This document shows positions 47,030-57,508 of a stretch of 64,000 bases of DNA, piece after piece. The position numbers and the translations under genes were made by a program. Positions within the stretch are counted from its first letter, which is position 1, and every line of letters starts with the position of its first letter. The stretch is from assembly GCF_023734775.1 (NCBI RefSeq), contig NZ_AP025732.1:5330501-5394500 (forward strand). Direction: 5' to 3'. The notes under the pieces are model-generated. The model was not told where the DNA came from, ran no database searches, and saw only the letters and a program-made list of their open reading frames with translations. The stretch comes from Nostoc cf. commune SO-36 (GTDB lineage Bacteria; Cyanobacteriota; Cyanobacteriia; Cyanobacteriales; Nostocaceae).

Positions 47030-47749
47030 ATGTTAAACTACAATCCGTTACATTGTTTGCCATCTTCCGAAGAATTACCCGACTCAGATGATACCTCTGT
47101 GGATAATGAACTACAAAATTTAATTCCCGGCTTACTGAAAACGATACTGGCTTTGGTTTGGTGCGATCGCTGGGATTGGTTTTTTGGTGTTGACATGGGT
47201 ATTTATTATGACCCAGATAAACCAGCCATTGTCCCTAATGGGTTTCTCAGTTTAGGAGTTAAACGCTTTATTGATGAGGACTTACGCCTAAGTTATGTGC
47301 TGTGGGAAGAAAAGAAACCGCCAATTTTAGCATTAGAAGTTGTTTCTCAAATATATCGGGAAGAATATAGCACCAAGAAAGAATTTTATGCCAAAGAATT
47401 AGGAATTTTATACTACATTGTATATAGTCCTCTTCGGCGTAAAAAGACACCTTTGGAAGTGTATCGTCTAGTTGATGGAGAATATATTTTAATGTCAGGA
47501 AATCCCGTTTGGATACCAGAAATTGGTTTAGGGATTGGTAGAGAACGGGGAATTTACCAAGGTATAGTTCGGGAATGGCTGTACTGGTATGACGAAGAAG
47601 GGCAAAGATTGCTAACACCAGAAGAACGCATCAGGGAAGCGGAAGAACGCACAGCTTTTGAAGAGCAGCGACGTGTGGAAACAGAGCAACAAGTGAAAAT
47701 GTTAACAGAAAGGTTAAAAATGCTTGGTGTTGAGCCAGAAAACTTGTAA
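47030..47749 (+). CDS. Uma2-family (DUF820) endonuclease-like protein
   Basis: 239 residues from ATG 47030; the frame extends to 46955 without support. The restriction-like core has FGVDMGIYYDPDKPAIVPNG FLSLG, then PPILALEVVSQIYREEYSTK (the E..K catalytic strand) and ELGILYYIVYSPLRRKKTPL EVYRL. A C-terminal coiled coil of Glu/Arg (REAEERTAFEEQRRVETEQQ) follows. Nostoc genomes carry dozens of copies and the function is unknown. Confidence 0.82.
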   Translation: MLNYNPLHCLPSSEELPDSDDTSVDNELQNLIPGLLKTILALVWCDRWDWFFGVDMGIYYDPDKPAIVPNGFLSLGVKRFIDEDLRLSYVLWEEKKPPILALEVVSQIYREEYSTKKEFYAKELGILYYIVYSPLRRKKTPLEVYRLVDGEYILMSGNPVWIPEIGLGIGRERGIYQGIVREWLYWYDEEGQRLLTPEERIREAEERTAFEEQRRVETEQQVKMLTERLKMLGVEPENL

Positions 47750-47902
47750 TAGATTCAGCAGATTTTGTAATTTTCGCTGCCTTAATGTTAATTAGCTTCC
47801 TGGTTAGGGAATTATATTTATAAAGCAACTCATAGCTTGATGGTGCAAATCGTCATGACTTGTTGCTCAATAAATATATTTACCAAAACCTGCATCAAAA
47901 AT

Positions 47903-48604
47903 ATGGAAGTTAAATTAGGATTTGGAGCAGTACCAAAACCTCAATATGTTTTTGTCAGCAAAGAATCGGATCACTGCTGGTATATGCTATCCGACGATAC
48001 AAGACAAATCCCAATTTATGAGAGAGCTTTGACTGGGGTGATAACTGGGATAGAAGTTAATAAAAAAGTGGAAACTTCACATGGAGAATCAGAAAAAACG
48101 GATTTGCATATTTTGGCAGAGAAACCTTATGTTATCCGCTCAGGAAGTGAATCTTATTTTTCTAAAAGTTTGTTGCTTTCACTTGATGCCTTGACTTCTG
48201 AACAATTGCATCATCCATTGACGATCGCAGTCAGTCCTGGAGAAAGAACAATTGTATTTTGTGCAATTTATAATCCAGTCACTTATCGTTCTATAGGTGT
48301 TAGTTGGAATGGACACAGAGAAATTGACTGGCAAGCTTTAGGACAAAAAGTAAGTTTAAAAATTAATTGTATTCAAAATTTACATCAAGATGAAATCCAA
48401 ATATCTGCTAATACAACGGCATCAGAAATTCATGCAGTTTTGATAGCTCAAAGTGACACATATTTAGCCCAATTAAATTGGACTCCAGAGCAGGGAAGGG
48501 AGTATTTGCAGCAGAGATATGGCAAGCGATCGCGTCTACATCTCACTGATCCAGAAATTCTGGACTTCATCGATTACCTAAAGCTACAACTAACCCAAAG
48601 CTAG
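47903..48604 (+). CDS. Hypothetical protein sharing a C-terminal domain with the gene at 57509
   Basis: About 233 residues from MEVKLGFGAVPKP; an earlier GTG or TTG at 47837 is possible. The N-terminal two-thirds is a beta-rich region with no motif that I recognise (SDHCWYMLSDDTRQIPIYER, and HPLTIAVSPGERTIVFCAIY). The last 50 residues, LNWTPEQGREYLQQRYGKRS RLHLTDPEILDFIDYL, closely match the end of the protein at 57509-58396. The shared tail points to a small helical interaction or nucleic-acid-binding domain. Standalone gene. Confidence 0.65.
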   Translation: MEVKLGFGAVPKPQYVFVSKESDHCWYMLSDDTRQIPIYERALTGVITGIEVNKKVETSHGESEKTDLHILAEKPYVIRSGSESYFSKSLLLSLDALTSEQLHHPLTIAVSPGERTIVFCAIYNPVTYRSIGVSWNGHREIDWQALGQKVSLKINCIQNLHQDEIQISANTTASEIHAVLIAQSDTYLAQLNWTPEQGREYLQQRYGKRSRLHLTDPEILDFIDYLKLQLTQS

Positions 48605-48780
48605 CTAACTTAATACAGCTTTGCATAAGTTCGTAGCGAATTGACAGGGGAAAACTTTTGACGGTAGGGTAAATATATGTCAACACCTCTCAATCATTCA
48701 TTACTATGATTGGTCGGCAAAAACTTATAGGGTACAAATTTTTAATTTTGAATTGTTATAGTGTCCATCTACTGATAGGT

Positions 48781-50280
48781 ATGTTTAACCGTTCCTTGAA
48801 CGTTGCAAAATCAAAATTATTTTGGCAGCGCTTATTTACTGTTGTTTTCACTAGTAGTTCCTTACTCCCCAACTTTGGTAGCCAACCAGCAATGGCGCAA
48901 GTAACTGAATATTGTCAGTTACCATCAGCGGCGGTGCAAGAAAAAGAAAATTTACGTTTGTCAGCCCTCAAAGGCCAACAAGATGCTCAAACGCGTTACC
49001 AAAATTTAGTGCAAAAACAGGCACAGGAATTACAGGAGTGCCGCACTCGCACTTGGCCAAAAACCCAAGCTATTTGGTTGCGCTTGTATCCTTGTGACGT
49101 TCAGCCAGGAACAATTGATCAAATTATGGATCGGATTGTTAACCGTGGCTATAACCAAGTTTATTTAGAAGTATTTTCCGACGGGCAGGTATTATTGCCA
49201 GCAAAAGCTAACCCGACGGTTTGGCCTGCTGTGATTCGCACTCCAGGGTCAGAAAACGTTGATATACTCGCCACAGCACTACAAAAAGGTCGGCAACGTG
49301 GTTTGAAAGTCTACGCCTGGATGTTTACTAACAATTTCGGCTATACTTACGCCCAGCGCCCAGATAGAGAAGATGCGATCGCTCGTAATGGCAAAGGTCA
49401 AACCAGTTTATATGTGGTAGATAATGGCTCTCAAGTATTTATCGACCCCTACAACTTGCAAGCAAAACGCGACTACTACCGATTGGTACAAGAAATTTTG
49501 CGCCGTCGTCCAGATGGACTGCTATTAGACTACGTGCGTTATCCCCGGCAAGCTGGAAGTGATTCTATTGCCACCAAAGTTTCAGATTTATGGCTATTTA
49601 GCCCTGCAACCCAAGAAGCTTTATTTAAACGGGCACAAAATTACAAAGGGCTAGACTTGATTCGCCGCTTTTTGAGTAAGGGATTCGTCGGCGCCGGAGA
49701 TGTCGCCGAAGTCGATAAACTTTATCCTCAAGAAGGAGAACCTCTTTGGCAAGGACGCATTCTCCCACCAGGGCAAAAATCAATCCTGTCTGCAACCGAT
49801 AGACAGCCGCTTTTGCAATGGGAGTTGTGGCAGCTTGCGGTTGCCCACGCCATGCAAGGAATTCTAGATTTTGTTAACATCGCTACTTACCCAGCAAAGC
49901 AGCAAGGTATTCCTACAGGAGTGGTCTTTTTCTCTGATGGCAACCAAACTGTCGGACAAGGGTATGATTCTCGTTTGCAACCTTGGGATCGGTTCCCCGC
50001 TACGTTAGAATGGCATCCTATGGCTTATGGAACTTGCGGTAATGCCAGTTGTATTGTGTCGCAAGTGCAGCGGGTTTTGAGTATGGCAAAACCGGGTACG
50101 CAAGTGATTCCCGCCTTAGCTGGTAAATGGGGAGAATCCGTTAGTAATCGTCCATCTCTAGAAGTGCAAATGCAAGCACTCCGCCAATTTGCCCCCCAGC
50201 TAAAGGGAGTTAGCCATTTTGCCTATTCTTGGCAATATCCTGAGAGTGATAACGATCGCAAATTCTGTCGCACTCGGTAA
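48781..50280 (+). CDS. Secreted GH10-like (GHL10) family protein
   Basis: 499 residues from MFNRSLNVAKSKLFW, with a signal peptide cleaved around PAMAQ. After a short coiled region (VQEKENLRLSALKGQQDAQT) comes a TIM-barrel-like domain: TQAIWLRLYPCDVQPGTIDQ, GYNQVYLEVFSDGQVLLPAK, GLKVYAWMFTNNFGYTYAQR, PDGLLLDYVRYPRQAG (acidic residues of the barrel) and ending VSHFAYSWQYPESDNDRKFC. Members are annotated as family 10-like glycosylhydrolases. The substrate is not known and could be an envelope polysaccharide. Confidence 0.82.
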   Translation: MFNRSLNVAKSKLFWQRLFTVVFTSSSLLPNFGSQPAMAQVTEYCQLPSAAVQEKENLRLSALKGQQDAQTRYQNLVQKQAQELQECRTRTWPKTQAIWLRLYPCDVQPGTIDQIMDRIVNRGYNQVYLEVFSDGQVLLPAKANPTVWPAVIRTPGSENVDILATALQKGRQRGLKVYAWMFTNNFGYTYAQRPDREDAIARNGKGQTSLYVVDNGSQVFIDPYNLQAKRDYYRLVQEILRRRPDGLLLDYVRYPRQAGSDSIATKVSDLWLFSPATQEALFKRAQNYKGLDLIRRFLSKGFVGAGDVAEVDKLYPQEGEPLWQGRILPPGQKSILSATDRQPLLQWELWQLAVAHAMQGILDFVNIATYPAKQQGIPTGVVFFSDGNQTVGQGYDSRLQPWDRFPATLEWHPMAYGTCGNASCIVSQVQRVLSMAKPGTQVIPALAGKWGESVSNRPSLEVQMQALRQFAPQLKGVSHFAYSWQYPESDNDRKFCRTR

Positions 50281-50518
50281 ACAGGAGAGGTTCAATTTCG
50301 CCAATCACCCAATTGTGTCGTCAGCATCAGGAAAGCGTCTAGCGCAAGCACGAGCATCTTTAATGCTCACAATGCGATTGCTAGCGCCCACGAAAAAGCT
50401 CAGGCTTTTGGTTTTGAGCTTATTTCTCAACCCGCAGTAAATATGGTTTCTTGGAAGAGGGATAAAATACTTTAGAATAACGTAAATAAGTAAAGTCCCA
50501 ATATATATAAATCCAAAC

Positions 50519-51475
50519 TCAAAACTTATATTTCAGATCAAATTGTTCTGATGTTCTATTTTGTGAATTAATAGCTATCAATTTATTCACGAAGTTAGGA
50601 TATAAAGAGGCATCATTACTAATTGTAATTACACCCTGAAATATATCGAAAATTTTTATATAACATCTCAAATAATTATTAATTTTTAATAAACTACCAA
50701 CATGAATATTGTTTTTATAATTATCAAAATATAAATAGGGAAACCAAGATTTTTCTCTATAAAAATCAATATTAAAATCAATTGATCTATTCTGCCAACG
50801 CTCTTTTTGAAAATCTTGATAAATGATTAATCGCAATAATTCTCCAATATTATCATTAAGATAATCTGAACCAAGCCAATAATAAGCTAGTTCATATGCA
50901 ATTTTTATAATTGCACGTTTATAAAAAATTGTATCTATTTTCAATTGTTTATGTAGAAGAGGTCGTTCACTACTAACAGGTTGAGCATTTAAAATTTGTT
51001 TTTCTTCTTCTTCAGACAATAAACCTAAACCCTTTCTTTTTAATTTTGTGTTAGTAATATGTATTAGTTTCCTTCTGTCTGCTTCATCACCTGGTTTTGT
51101 AGAAGCTTCTATATGAATATTTAATGCCCCATCATCTTCAAGTTCAATATCAACTTTTGAAGAAACCTGTTGTAGTTATTTAGGATTACCAAAATTATCA
51201 AATACATATCTAATTTTTTCTTGAGTACCAGCAATATAAGCTTCCCCAAGCGGATTAGGAATTTTTCCTGATTTTCCAGGAATTTTTAAAGCCAGACGAA
51301 TTAATTGTACAAACTCGTGGTTAGTAAGCTTTGAATCTACTGAAGATCCAAGGAGATCATTACATATTTTACAAACACAATCTAAAGTAATATTTCCTCC
51401 TATACTATCAGGAAATATATGTTCTTTACTAAAATTAGTATAAGACTTATTTTCTTTACAAATAATACATTTCAT
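50519..51475 (-). pseudogene. HNH endonuclease-like gene with an in-frame stop codon
   Basis: The first 99 codons encode an HNH-type zinc site: MKCIICKENKSYTNFSKEHI FPDSIGGN and then VCKICNDLLGSSVD (CxxC, EH, CxxC). At 51178-51176 a TAA interrupts. The same frame then runs on without further stops (QQVSSKVDIELEDDGALNIH, RKLIHITNTKLKRKGLGLLS) into the 166-residue segment that ends at 50519. Replacing one codon would give a protein of about 318 residues. The AT-rich DNA, unlike its neighbours, suggests an acquired defence-type or homing nuclease now inactive. Confidence 0.7.
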
Positions 51476-51611
51476 AATTTAATTTTTACTAATAAAACTG
51501 AATATAAATTTCTATGAACTTTGCACTTTGTGACAAGACTATAAAACTACCCAAACTTTACAAAGCATAACCTAGTGTATAGTTATTCCCTAATACCATC
51601 AGATGTAAAGA

Positions 51612-52214
51612 TTAACTTAAAGCCAAGTCCTCTGGTGTATTACAGTTAAACAGCATTTCTGGTTCTGGTAAAGGCAAAACTTCTACAGGATATTGCTGAA
51701 GCCACTGCTGAAACGATCGCCCCCCTTGGTTGATAAACTCTAAAAGTTGTGGCAAACAACGGCGGCGATAGAAACCACACAGAGGTTCCCAACCTTTGGG
51801 ATGATGAGCTAAAGCTGCGACCTTATCATCTCCCACCCTATCAAGTCGAGTTACCCAATCTTGCAACACCTCAACCCGCAATCTCGGTAAATCGCAAGCT
51901 AGCAAAAGCACCCATTCTGTCTCTACTTCGGCTAGTCCTTGAGCAAAACCAACTAAAGGCCCGTGAGGTATTGATTCTCCAGATAAAGGCACTTCCCGAA
52001 TAAACTGGCAACCAGGCAAAAGCAAATCTTGATAGCGTTCTGGCCAGGGAGTGATTATATAGACAGTATCAGCACAGCTTTGAGCAATGCTACAAACTCT
52101 CTGTAACAACGGCATCCCTTCAATGGGAATCAAGGCTTTATCTTGACCCATCCGAGAACTTTTACCGCCCGCTAATACAATGGCGGTTAATTTGCTACAT
52201 GAGTTAATAGTCAT
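51612..52214 (-). CDS. mobA: Molybdenum cofactor guanylyltransferase MobA
   Basis: It attaches GMP to molybdopterin for enzymes using the guanine dinucleotide cofactor. The nucleotidyltransferase signature LAGGKSSRMGQDKALIPIEG is at the N-terminus. It is followed by WVLLLACDLPRL (metal-binding Asp), the HPKGWEPLCGFYRRRCLPQL motif and the end FNCNTPEDLA. 200 residues is normal. No other molybdenum genes lie nearby. Confidence 0.92.
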   Translation of the reverse strand: MTINSCSKLTAIVLAGGKSSRMGQDKALIPIEGMPLLQRVCSIAQSCADTVYIITPWPERYQDLLLPGCQFIREVPLSGESIPHGPLVGFAQGLAEVETEWVLLLACDLPRLRVEVLQDWVTRLDRVGDDKVAALAHHPKGWEPLCGFYRRRCLPQLLEFINQGGRSFQQWLQQYPVEVLPLPEPEMLFNCNTPEDLALS

Positions 52215-52307
52215 TCGTCAAAAAAATAGAGGGTAAAAAACGAGTCAAATTAAATTAACCCCTGACGCTGAAAGTAGAATAAATTTATCTTCTACTTAAA
52301 TCCCATC

Positions 52308-52529
52308 ATGGCTATCCAAGAACTCGAACAACAACTCCTTCAGCTTTCCCCCAACGATAAACTGTACATCATTCAACTCCTTGCCCAAAGCCTGACCACA
52401 CACAACACCCACCCAGATCAACCAAGCAAACTCTCAGAGTTTTTCCGTCAATCTCCCCTAGCTGAACTCACCGAAGAACTTGACCTGAGTCGAGATCGCA
52501 CCCTTCCCCGCGATGCCTTCACCCCATGA
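52308..52529 (+). CDS. Antitoxin of a VapBC-type pair
   Basis: 73 residues. The N-terminal helices LEQQLLQLSPNDKLYIIQLL AQSL are of the kind found in small antitoxins. The acidic-hydrophobic C-terminal segment FRQSPLAELTEELDLSRDR would wrap the toxin. Its stop overlaps the start of the PIN toxin gene (ATGA), the classic arrangement for coupled translation. Confidence 0.78.
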   Translation: MAIQELEQQLLQLSPNDKLYIIQLLAQSLTTHNTHPDQPSKLSEFFRQSPLAELTEELDLSRDRTLPRDAFTP

Positions 52530-52948
52530 CCTACCTCCTTGATACCTGCGTGATTTCCGAACTTGTTGCCAAACAACCACATCAACAAGTTTTAGCTTGG
52601 CTAGATTCTCAAGTACCAGAAACACTTTACCTCAGCGTCATTACAATTGGCGAAATCGCTAAAGGCATCAGCAAAATTACTGCATCTAAGCGGAAAGAAT
52701 CTCTAACAACTTGGCTGAATGAAACCCTGCCCAATCGCTTTCAACAAAGAATCTTAAATATAGATGTCTCAACAATGTTGTTGTGGGGAAATTTAGTCGG
52801 GCAACTAGAACAGAATGGGCGACCTCTACCTCTCATGGATTCTCTTATTGCAGCGATCGCAATTCATAACTCTTTATCACTTGTCACCCGTAACGAAAAA
52901 GATTTTGCTGGGACAGGGGTTGTGATGGTTAATCCTTGGTCTGTTTAG
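52526..52948 (+). CDS. PIN-domain ribonuclease toxin (VapC-like)
   Basis: 140 residues. The PIN acidic sites are present: YLLDTCVISEL (D6), TIGEIAKGISK (Glu), PLMDSLIAAIAI (Asp) and a final TRNEKDFAGTGV (Asp). It is a metal-dependent endoribonuclease that would cut tRNA or other RNA when freed from its antitoxin. It starts 4 bases inside the antitoxin gene. Confidence 0.88.
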   Translation: MTYLLDTCVISELVAKQPHQQVLAWLDSQVPETLYLSVITIGEIAKGISKITASKRKESLTTWLNETLPNRFQQRILNIDVSTMLLWGNLVGQLEQNGRPLPLMDSLIAAIAIHNSLSLVTRNEKDFAGTGVVMVNPWSV

Positions 52949-53001
52949 GCTCATCACTATAATGGGTCAGTAACATCCTAGTTAGGAAAAATAAAACTAT
53001 T

Positions 53002-55059
53002 TCACGCCCTCACCTGACTTTTCTGGACTTGCTGCAATAAATGCTCTACATTTGCTGCTGGTGCAAGACACTTCAAACCTTGGCAAACTAACCCAACGCT
53101 TCCTTCTGGCAAATCAGATGTCACGTTAAACACAGCCGTTGGTAGAAACTTGGGGATCAGAGAGTTTATTTGCTCAGTGGTGCTACGAATCAAGGTAGAA
53201 TTACGATACCAATCCAACGCTGTAAATAAACTGGGGCAAGCTTGAGGAGCGCGATGCATTACACTTCTAAAAGTTTTTAACCCAAGTTCAGCTAAATCCA
53301 AATAATCTAGATTATCGGTGAGTAAAGCAAGACGAACAAGATTAGCGATCGCAATTCCATTGGCTGATGGTGTAGCATTATCCACATAACTGCGTTCCCT
53401 GACAATTAAATCTTGACTAGAATCGCTTGATGTGTTGTAGTAACCGCCTAACTCGACGTTCCAGAGAAACTCGTTGAATTCATCTTGAATAGCGATCGCT
53501 TTTTCTAACCATCGCTTATCTTCAGGGTTGGAAGCTTGTAAATTTAGCAGAGCTTTAACAAACAAAGCGTAATCTTCCGATTGAGCTAAAACGCTTGGTT
53601 CTCCTTGATAGTTGAGCCGATGGAAACGCCCATCAACAAACTGATTTTCCCAGATAAAATTCGCCGCTCGTGTTGCTAATTCCAGATATAAAGGTTCTTG
53701 GAAAACCCCAGCAGCCCTAGCCAGCCCGGAAATCATCAAGCTATTCCAGGCGACAATCATCTTTGTATCTGTCACCGAAGGAATGCGACCCGGCCAATTA
53801 GTGGTTTTTGCTTCCTGGTTGTTACGAGCCGGGGGAAAAGTTTCTAATGACTCAGAACTAACGCCATAGCGAACAATAAACAGCTTACTCAGTGCGGTTT
53901 CTAGCGTAGCACTCAGTTTGCCTGAATTCCTTCTTTGTAAAACATTATGTCCTTCAAAGTTGCCGTTAGGGGTAACAGTAAATTCTTCTTGTAATTCCGT
54001 TAATTCTTCAGGCGTTAACAGTTGTTGGACTTCGCTGTAACTCCAAACATAAAAAGCTCCTTCTTCTGGTTCTACAGCCGTGGATTCAGTGAAGCTATCG
54101 GCATCTTGAGAAGCATAAAAGTAACCTTCCGGTGCGGTCATTTCCCGCTTTAGCCATTGTACAGTACCAGCAACTGCCCTTTCAAAAGCTGGTTCTTGGA
54201 CTCCTGTACTCCATAAATTTGCTAGATACTCCACAATTTGTCCATTGTCATAGAGCATCTTTTCAAAGTGCGGTACTGTCCAAGTTGGGTCAACAGTATA
54301 GCGATGAAAGCCACCAGCTACATGGTCATAAATCCCTCCTAGCGCTAAGTCTAGTCCTCGCTGGGTACAAACTTGCTTGCCATCATAGCGAGATTCAAAA
54401 TTAAATCGAGTTCCCCGCAATGCCAATTCTGTGTAGGGAATCATCGGAAAGCTATTGCCAGATTGATTAGGGGTAATTATACCTGTACTGGTTTCCCAAC
54501 CTTGCTGGAGTAATTCATGGTCTTCAAGCTCGGATGTTGTACCGTCTTGTAATACCGCAGATGTCAGCAGAGACTCAATAATTAAGGCTTTGCGTTGTTG
54601 TAATTCTGCTTTTTCTGTATCGTAATAACGGCGAAGCGCTTGCAACACCTGCAAAAATCCTGGACGACCATAGCGCGGGTCTACAGGAAAATAAGTACCA
54701 GCGTAAAACGGCACTAAATCTTCTGGAGAAAGAAAAATATTTAAAGGCCAACCGCCTTGACCGCTCATCATCTGCAAAGCTTGCATATAGATGCTATCGA
54801 GGTCAGGTCTTTCTTCCCTATCTACTTTGATGGGAAGATAATTAGTATTCATGTAGTCAGCGATCGCAATATCAGAAAAAGCTTCGCCTTCCATGACAGT
54901 ACACCAATGGCAACTAGAGTAGCCAATGGAAAGGAAAATTGGTTTATTTTGCGCCTTTGCAGTTGCAAGCGCTTCGTCACACCAAGGCCACCAATCAATT
55001 GGGTTTTCGGCGTGTTTGCGGAGATACAGGCTCTTAGCTTCAGCAAGGCGATTAGTCAT
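53002..55059 (-). CDS. YyaL/SPATA20-like thioredoxin-domain protein
   Basis: 685 residues. The N-terminal thioredoxin-like domain has [23 protein letters not shown] with the CHWC pair (about residues 50-53) and [21 protein letters not shown] long (alpha/alpha)6 barrel resembling glycan epimerases follows: [34 protein letters not shown] and [20 protein letters not shown]. The family is conserved from bacteria to animals, and its biochemical role is still unclear. Slightly longer catalytic-barrel inserts are the only oddity. Confidence 0.9.
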   Translation of the reverse strand: MTNRLAEAKSLYLRKHAENPIDWWPWCDEALATAKAQNKPIFLSIGYSSCHWCTVMEGEAFSDIAIADYMNTNYLPIKVDREERPDLDSIYMQALQMMSGQGGWPLNIFLSPEDLVPFYAGTYFPVDPRYGRPGFLQVLQALRRYYDTEKAELQQRKALIIESLLTSAVLQDGTTSELEDHELLQQGWETSTGIITPNQSGNSFPMIPYTELALRGTRFNFESRYDGKQVCTQRGLDLALGGIYDHVAGGFHRYTVDPTWTVPHFEKMLYDNGQIVEYLANLWSTGVQEPAFERAVAGTVQWLKREMTAPEGYFYASQDADSFTESTAVEPEEGAFYVWSYSEVQQLLTPEELTELQEEFTVTPNGNFEGHNVLQRRNSGKLSATLETALSKLFIVRYGVSSESLETFPPARNNQEAKTTNWPGRIPSVTDTKMIVAWNSLMISGLARAAGVFQEPLYLELATRAANFIWENQFVDGRFHRLNYQGEPSVLAQSEDYALFVKALLNLQASNPEDKRWLEKAIAIQDEFNEFLWNVELGGYYNTSSDSSQDLIVRERSYVDNATPSANGIAIANLVRLALLTDNLDYLDLAELGLKTFRSVMHRAPQACPSLFTALDWYRNSTLIRSTTEQINSLIPKFLPTAVFNVTSDLPEGSVGLVCQGLKCLAPAANVEHLLQQVQKSQVRA

Positions 55060-55235
55060 GATTAAACGCTAGTAGTTGCCTTCTTTGCTCAGTCTATCGT
55101 GTTCCCAGGAATGTTATCCTAGACCAAATATGGAGATTAACCAAGAAACCCTACGAGTTAATTACTCCTTGAGCAAGAGATACTACTGGATGTTTTGGCG
55201 ATCGCCTAAGTAAGTTAGTGTAAAAAATTGCATAT

Positions 55236-55273
55236 TTGTAGTCAGCGTTAAAACGCTTTAGCGCTGACTACAA
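55236..55273. repeat. Perfect 12-bp stem-loop
   Basis: TTGTAGTCAGCG (55236-55247) and CGCTGACTACAA (55262-55273) are perfect complements around a loop containing a second AACGCTTTAGCG dyad. It lies in the gap after the YyaL gene. AAGTAAGTTAGTGTAA and TTACTTACACTAGTG further out are partly complementary, so it may be the centre of a MITE (about 55206-55336). Confidence 0.55.
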
Positions 55274-55353
55274 GGCAATCATCTTTAATCATTTGATATA
55301 ATTGGTTTTATTTGCGCGGACTTACTTACACTAGTGCAACTTAAGAAAACATT

Positions 55354-55542
55354 TTACTGAAAAGATCGCAATAGCAAGCTCACAATATTTGGTGGTGTTT
55401 CTCGCACAGGTGATGCTGTCTTTGTCTTAATTAAAGTATTTGGGCTAAGTCCTACTATCAAATGGAGCAAGAAGGTGATGATGGCGGCTTGTATAAGTTT
55501 TTCCAGCATGGCACGTCTCTCTCGAGGTGGATAGCATTTCAA
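55354..55542 (-). CDS. Small single-helix membrane protein, uncertain
   Basis: The frame of 62 codons contains MLEKLIQAAIITFLLHLIVG LSPN, a plausible transmembrane helix, then a polar tail ending IVSLLLRSFQ. The inner Met at about 55509 may be the start. I know no family. The 700 bases from here to clpP show no other gene that I can support. Confidence 0.35.
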   Translation of the reverse strand: MKCYPPRERRAMLEKLIQAAIITFLLHLIVGLSPNTLIKTKTASPVRETPPNIVSLLLRSFQ

Positions 55543-56251
55543 TTAGGACTAGTTATTGTAAATACACTTCGTACTATAGACTTACCGAATCTAACAAAAA
55601 TGACTTGATAATTGCTGAGGGAAATCCTAAAAAAATGTTTAAAATGTTACTTAAAATTAACATTACTCCCTAAGCAAGTCGGATTTCGGTTATCGGTCTA
55701 ATCACTACATTGCCAAGCTTGTGCAGCAAAAGCCGAAACATAAGATTGGCGATAGTTAGAGTTTTTTGATTTGTTCTTCCCTAAATCGGGATATTCTCTT
55801 AGACAGCTTTTGTTGCTAAAAAGTGCCCTTAGAGGTTGGAAAAAAGGCAAGAGAGCAGGCAGCAAGGGGGATAGAACAGGAATATAGATTGATCCCGCCG
55901 ATTGCGTTAGCTTCACGTAGGGTACGAGAATCACGGAAATGGTGTAGGAGACTCAGACCTATACTCCGAAGAAGAATTCAGGAGCCAGAATAGATTTTGT
56001 GCGACTGGATGGAGAATAGAGGTTTAGAGCAAACGATTTTAAACGCGCGTGTTCGCTCTTAGCGTCTCCCCTTGAGAGAAGAAAAAAAATCTTTCCTCCG
56101 TGGCTCTTTGCCGTAACTTGACTGCTAGGGTATTCTGAATTCCGTCTTTTGACTGCTTCTCATTTCTATTTCGCTGGAAATAGTAGAGATAAACCCCAGT
56201 TTCGTGCTGTCACCGATAAAATGTATTTAAAGTAGCCACAAACACGCTTCC

Positions 56252-56863
56252 ATGATTCCTATCGTTATTGAACAATCGGGTCGAGGTGAACGCGCCTTTG
56301 ACATCTACTCACGGCTGTTACGTGAGCGCATCATCTTTTTGGGACAACAAGTTGATAACAACATTGCTAACTTGATTGTTGCCCAACTGCTGTATTTGGA
56401 TGCTGAAGACCCGGAGAAAGACATTTATATGTACATCAATTCTCCCGGTGGTTCGGTGACGGCTGGGATGGGCATTTTTGACACTATGAAACATATTCGC
56501 CCTGATGTCTGTACAATATGTACCGGATTGGCGGCGAGTATGGGCGCTTTTCTCCTCAGCGCTGGTGCTAAGGGTAAGCGGATGAGTCTACCCCATTCTC
56601 GGATTATGATTCATCAACCTCTAGGTGGCGCTCAAGGACAGGCGACTGATATTGAAATTCAGGCGCGGGAAATTCTTTACCACAAGCGGCGGCTAAACGA
56701 TTATTTAGCTGAACATACAGGTCAACCAATTGAGCGCATTGCTGAAGATACTGAACGTGACTTCTTCATGTCACCAGAGGAAGCCAGGGAATACGGTTTG
56801 ATTGACCAAGTGATTGACCGTCACGCCGCCGGTAGCCGTCCAGCAGTTGCTGTTCTTAATTAA
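56252..56863 (+). CDS. clpP: ATP-dependent Clp protease proteolytic subunit
   Basis: Serine peptidase forming the tetradecameric barrel used with ClpC or ClpX. All catalytic residues are present: Ser in [19 protein letters not shown] (S96), His in [11 protein letters not shown] (H121) and Asp near residue 170 in the [13 protein letters not shown] region. 203 residues, typical of the active cyanobacterial ClpP paralogues. Cyanobacteria carry several clpP/clpR genes, and which one this is cannot be fixed by eye. Followed by a strong terminator. Confidence 0.94.
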   Translation: MIPIVIEQSGRGERAFDIYSRLLRERIIFLGQQVDNNIANLIVAQLLYLDAEDPEKDIYMYINSPGGSVTAGMGIFDTMKHIRPDVCTICTGLAASMGAFLLSAGAKGKRMSLPHSRIMIHQPLGGAQGQATDIEIQAREILYHKRRLNDYLAEHTGQPIERIAEDTERDFFMSPEEAREYGLIDQVIDRHAAGSRPAVAVLN

Positions 56864-56916
56864 TAATCGCGATTGGTAAATGGTGATTTACCGCTTTTAA
56901 TTTCTTTAAACCCTAA

Positions 56917-56957
56917 AAATAACCCCTTTTCATAACTGAAGAGGGGTTATTTGATTT
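56917..56957 (+). terminator. Strong terminator of clpP
   Basis: AAATAACCCCTTTTC pairs with GAAGAGGGGTTATTT around a short loop, followed by GATTTT. The apparent start of the repeat ORF (TTG 56951) lies inside this hairpin, an argument against that ORF being expressed. Confidence 0.85.
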
Positions 56958-56983
56958 TAAAAGTCGATTTAGAAGTGGAAATC

Positions 56984-57416
56984 GCGATCGCTCAACAAGC
57001 AAATGCTGTCACTCAACAAGCAAATGCGATCGCTAAACAAGCAAATGCGATCGCTCAACAAGCAAATGCTGTCGCTCAACAAGCAAATGCGATCGCTCAA
57101 CAAGCAAATGCTGTCGCTCAACGAGTAAATGCTGTCGCTCAACAAGCAAATGCTGTCGCTCAACAAGTAAATGCTGTCGCTCAACAAGTAAATGCGATCT
57201 CTAAACAAGCAAATGCGATCGCTCAACAAGTAAATGCTGTCGCTCAACAAGTAAATGCGATCACTCAACAAGCAAATGCGATCGCTCAACAAGTAAATGC
57301 GATCGCTCAACAAGCAAATGCGATCGCTCAACAAGTAAATGCGATCGCTCAACAAGTAAATGCGATCGCTCAACAAGCAAATGTTGTCGCTAAACAAGTA
57401 AATGCTGTCACTCAAC
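56984..57416. repeat. 21-bp minisatellite, about 20 units, many carrying HIP1
   Basis: Units of the form CAAGCAAATGCGATCGCTCAA repeat about twenty times with variants (GTAAATG for GCAAATG, GCTGTCGCT for GCGATCGCT). About half contain the perfect HIP1 octamer GCGATCGC. Because the unit is a multiple of three, both strands stay open, giving a 165-residue (QANAIAQ)n frame on plus and an (LLSDRIY)n frame on minus. No convincing start codon or ribosome site precedes either, so I treat it as a repeat and not a gene. Confidence 0.85.
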
Positions 57417-57508
57417 CTGACTTTTCACGGGATGTGGAAAGGGGATAGACTTTTGCAAGAGGTCTATTAGTCCTTACAAATGACTAATGACCAATGACTA
57501 ATGACGAA

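Noticed and set aside
55698..55934. 78-codon minus-strand ORF upstream of clpP
   Set aside because: No ribosome site, no recognisable features, and composition like the surrounding non-coding DNA.
56951..57448. 165-residue plus-strand ORF and 148-residue minus-strand ORF over the 21-bp repeat
   Set aside because: Both frames stay open only because the unit length is a multiple of three. The plus start is a TTG inside the clpP terminator, and no ribosome site is present on either strand.
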